A stretch of 7,024 nucleotides of DNA from Frankiales bacterium (GTDB lineage: Bacteria > Actinomycetota > Actinomycetes > Mycobacteriales > SCTD01): positions 1 to 7,024 of the forward strand of contig JAODNB010000104.1 in NCBI GenBank assembly GCA_025464795.1, in the 5' to 3' direction. A model generated the notes under the pieces. The model searched no databases. It was not told where the DNA came from and saw only the letters and a list, made by a program, of their open reading frames with translations. Every line of letters starts with the position of its first letter. The stretch's first letter is position 1. This document shows positions 6,229 to 7,024 of the stretch, one piece after another. Made by a program: the position numbers and the translations under genes.

Positions 6229-7024
6229 GGGGACGGCGGTTCCACGAAGCGGGCGTCGCCCGGCGCCCTTGCGGTGACCGGCGCAGCGGCGACGATGTCG
6301 CGCTCGTCGAGCTCGTCGCGATCCGCTTCGTCGGCCGGCGACGGGGTCAGGTACCCGAGGACGAAGCCGACGACCAGGCCACCGAGCAGCAGTCCGACGG
6401 ACAGCCCGATCGAGGGCACCGCGATCCGCAGCACGCCGAGGGTGAAGGTCACGACCAGACCGATCCCGAGGCCCGGTACGGCGAAGCGGAGGGCCCGTGC
6501 CCATCGGCTCTCCGGCAGGGTCCGGCGGACGAGGCGGAGCATCAGGCTGACGAGCAGCAGCGCCGTGATGGCCAAGACGGCGAGTCCGAACACCCCGTAC
6601 ACGCTCGAGATCTTGCCCTTGACGTCGACCGTGCCGGACTCGCCCGTGATCTCAGAGCGATCGGGGGCGAGCAGGGACAAGCGGGCAGGCAGCAGTCCGG
6701 TCGCCTGGCCGTCGAGATCCCCGAGGTCGAGGGCGAACGCACGCGTGCCCGTGGCGCCCGGCGCAACGGTCAGGTCGACCCGCGTGGTGTAGCTGAAGAA
6801 GGCCAGGCCGAGGACGCGCGCGTCCAGCCGTACGGCCCGGACCTCGACCGGGCTCGATCCGTTGTTGGTGACGCTGACGGCGACGACGGTGCTGTCGGAG
6901 GGCTTCAGCACGATCGGGCTGTTGGACCCGGCAGCCTGCAGCGAGTGGCCGTCCACGGTTGCCGTGATGTCGAGGCCGCCGCCCGCCGCATGCGCCGGCA
7001 GGCCCACGCCGGCGACCAGCCCAA
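6225..7024 (-). CDS. Exported three-helix membrane protein, beta-rich outer domain (5' end outside window)
   Basis: The frame is open to the window edge, so the true start lies upstream; 265 complete residues are visible, numbered from the codon at 7022. The first visible residues (GLVAGVGLPAHAAGGG) look like the end of a signal peptide with cleavage after AHA. Residues about 20-135 are beta-rich with the pattern VSVTNNGSSPVEV followed by VAPGATGT, like Ig-type or NEW3/CARDB-like sandwich domains (weak resemblance). Three hydrophobic helices follow at about 139-165, 181-200 and 203-225, with a basic loop (VRRTLPESRWARALR) between the first and second. A strongly acidic tail (DEADRDELDERD, about 231-242) ends the protein in the cytoplasm. 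The order of outer domain, helix, basic loop and two helices repeats that of the C-terminal part of the kinase encoded next, whose start overlaps this stop by four bases. I recognise no named family. A role as partner or ligand-binding subunit of that kinase is inferred. Confidence 0.82.
   Translation of the reverse strand, partial: GLVAGVGLPAHAAGGGLDITATVDGHSLQAAGSNSPIVLKPSDSTVVAVSVTNNGSSPVEVRAVRLDARVLGLAFFSYTTRVDLTVAPGATGTRAFALDLGDLDGQATGLLPARLSLLAPDRSEITGESGTVDVKGKISSVYGVFGLAVLAITALLLVSLMLRLVRRTLPESRWARALRFAVPGLGIGLVVTFTLGVLRIAVPSIGLSVGLLLGGLVVGFVLGYLTPSPADEADRDELDERDIVAAAPVTARAPGDARFVEPPSP

Noticed and set aside
6229..6504. N-terminal extension of the receptor kinase frame
   Set aside because: This stretch lies inside the upstream membrane protein gene and translates to an Arg-rich string. 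The kinase fold starts just after the GTG at 6228, which gives the usual four-base overlap.
4933..6792. Plus-strand open frame of 619 codons
   Set aside because: It lies antisense to the intact receptor kinase and the membrane protein. The product is Arg/Gly/Val/Asp-rich with no recognisable domain.

Overview
The window is GC-rich throughout (about 70% by eye), densely coding, uses GTG starts freely and has long open frames on every strand. It carries Ser/Thr protein kinase genes and a CHX-like cation/proton antiporter. Together these suggest a chromosomal segment of a high-GC actinobacterium (Actinomycetota). I cannot name the genus. I see no RNA genes, mobile elements, CRISPR arrays or foreign-looking base composition.

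Layout: positions 1-3561 hold three minus-strand genes that read as one operon in the order antiporter (3561-1462), hemerythrin-like HHE protein (1444-947) and aldo/keto reductase (931 to the window edge, with only the extreme C-terminus missing). The gaps are 17 and 15 bases. A short divergent intergenic region (3562-3616) holds a 19-base inverted repeat, a candidate shared operator. From it a plus-strand gene (3617-4411) encodes a soluble kinase-fold protein whose HRD motif reads HRS, so it is a likely pseudokinase. It ends two bases from the stop of a convergent minus-strand gene (6228-4414), which encodes a complete membrane receptor Ser/Thr kinase. That kinase overlaps by four bases (GTGA) the end of an upstream gene (7024-6225, 5' end outside the window) for an exported, three-helix membrane protein with an acidic cytoplasmic tail. 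No stretch over 300 bases lacks a gene.

How they may work together (inference): the exported membrane protein and the receptor kinase appear to share the same sensor layout, an outside beta-rich domain followed by one plus two membrane helices. Their genes are translationally coupled, so they look like a two-protein envelope sensor whose output is phosphorylation. The adjacent pseudokinase could be an adaptor or modulator. The antiporter-HHE-reductase operon fits an ion or pH and redox or electrophile stress response. A link between the two halves through the shared divergent promoter is possible but not shown by the sequence.
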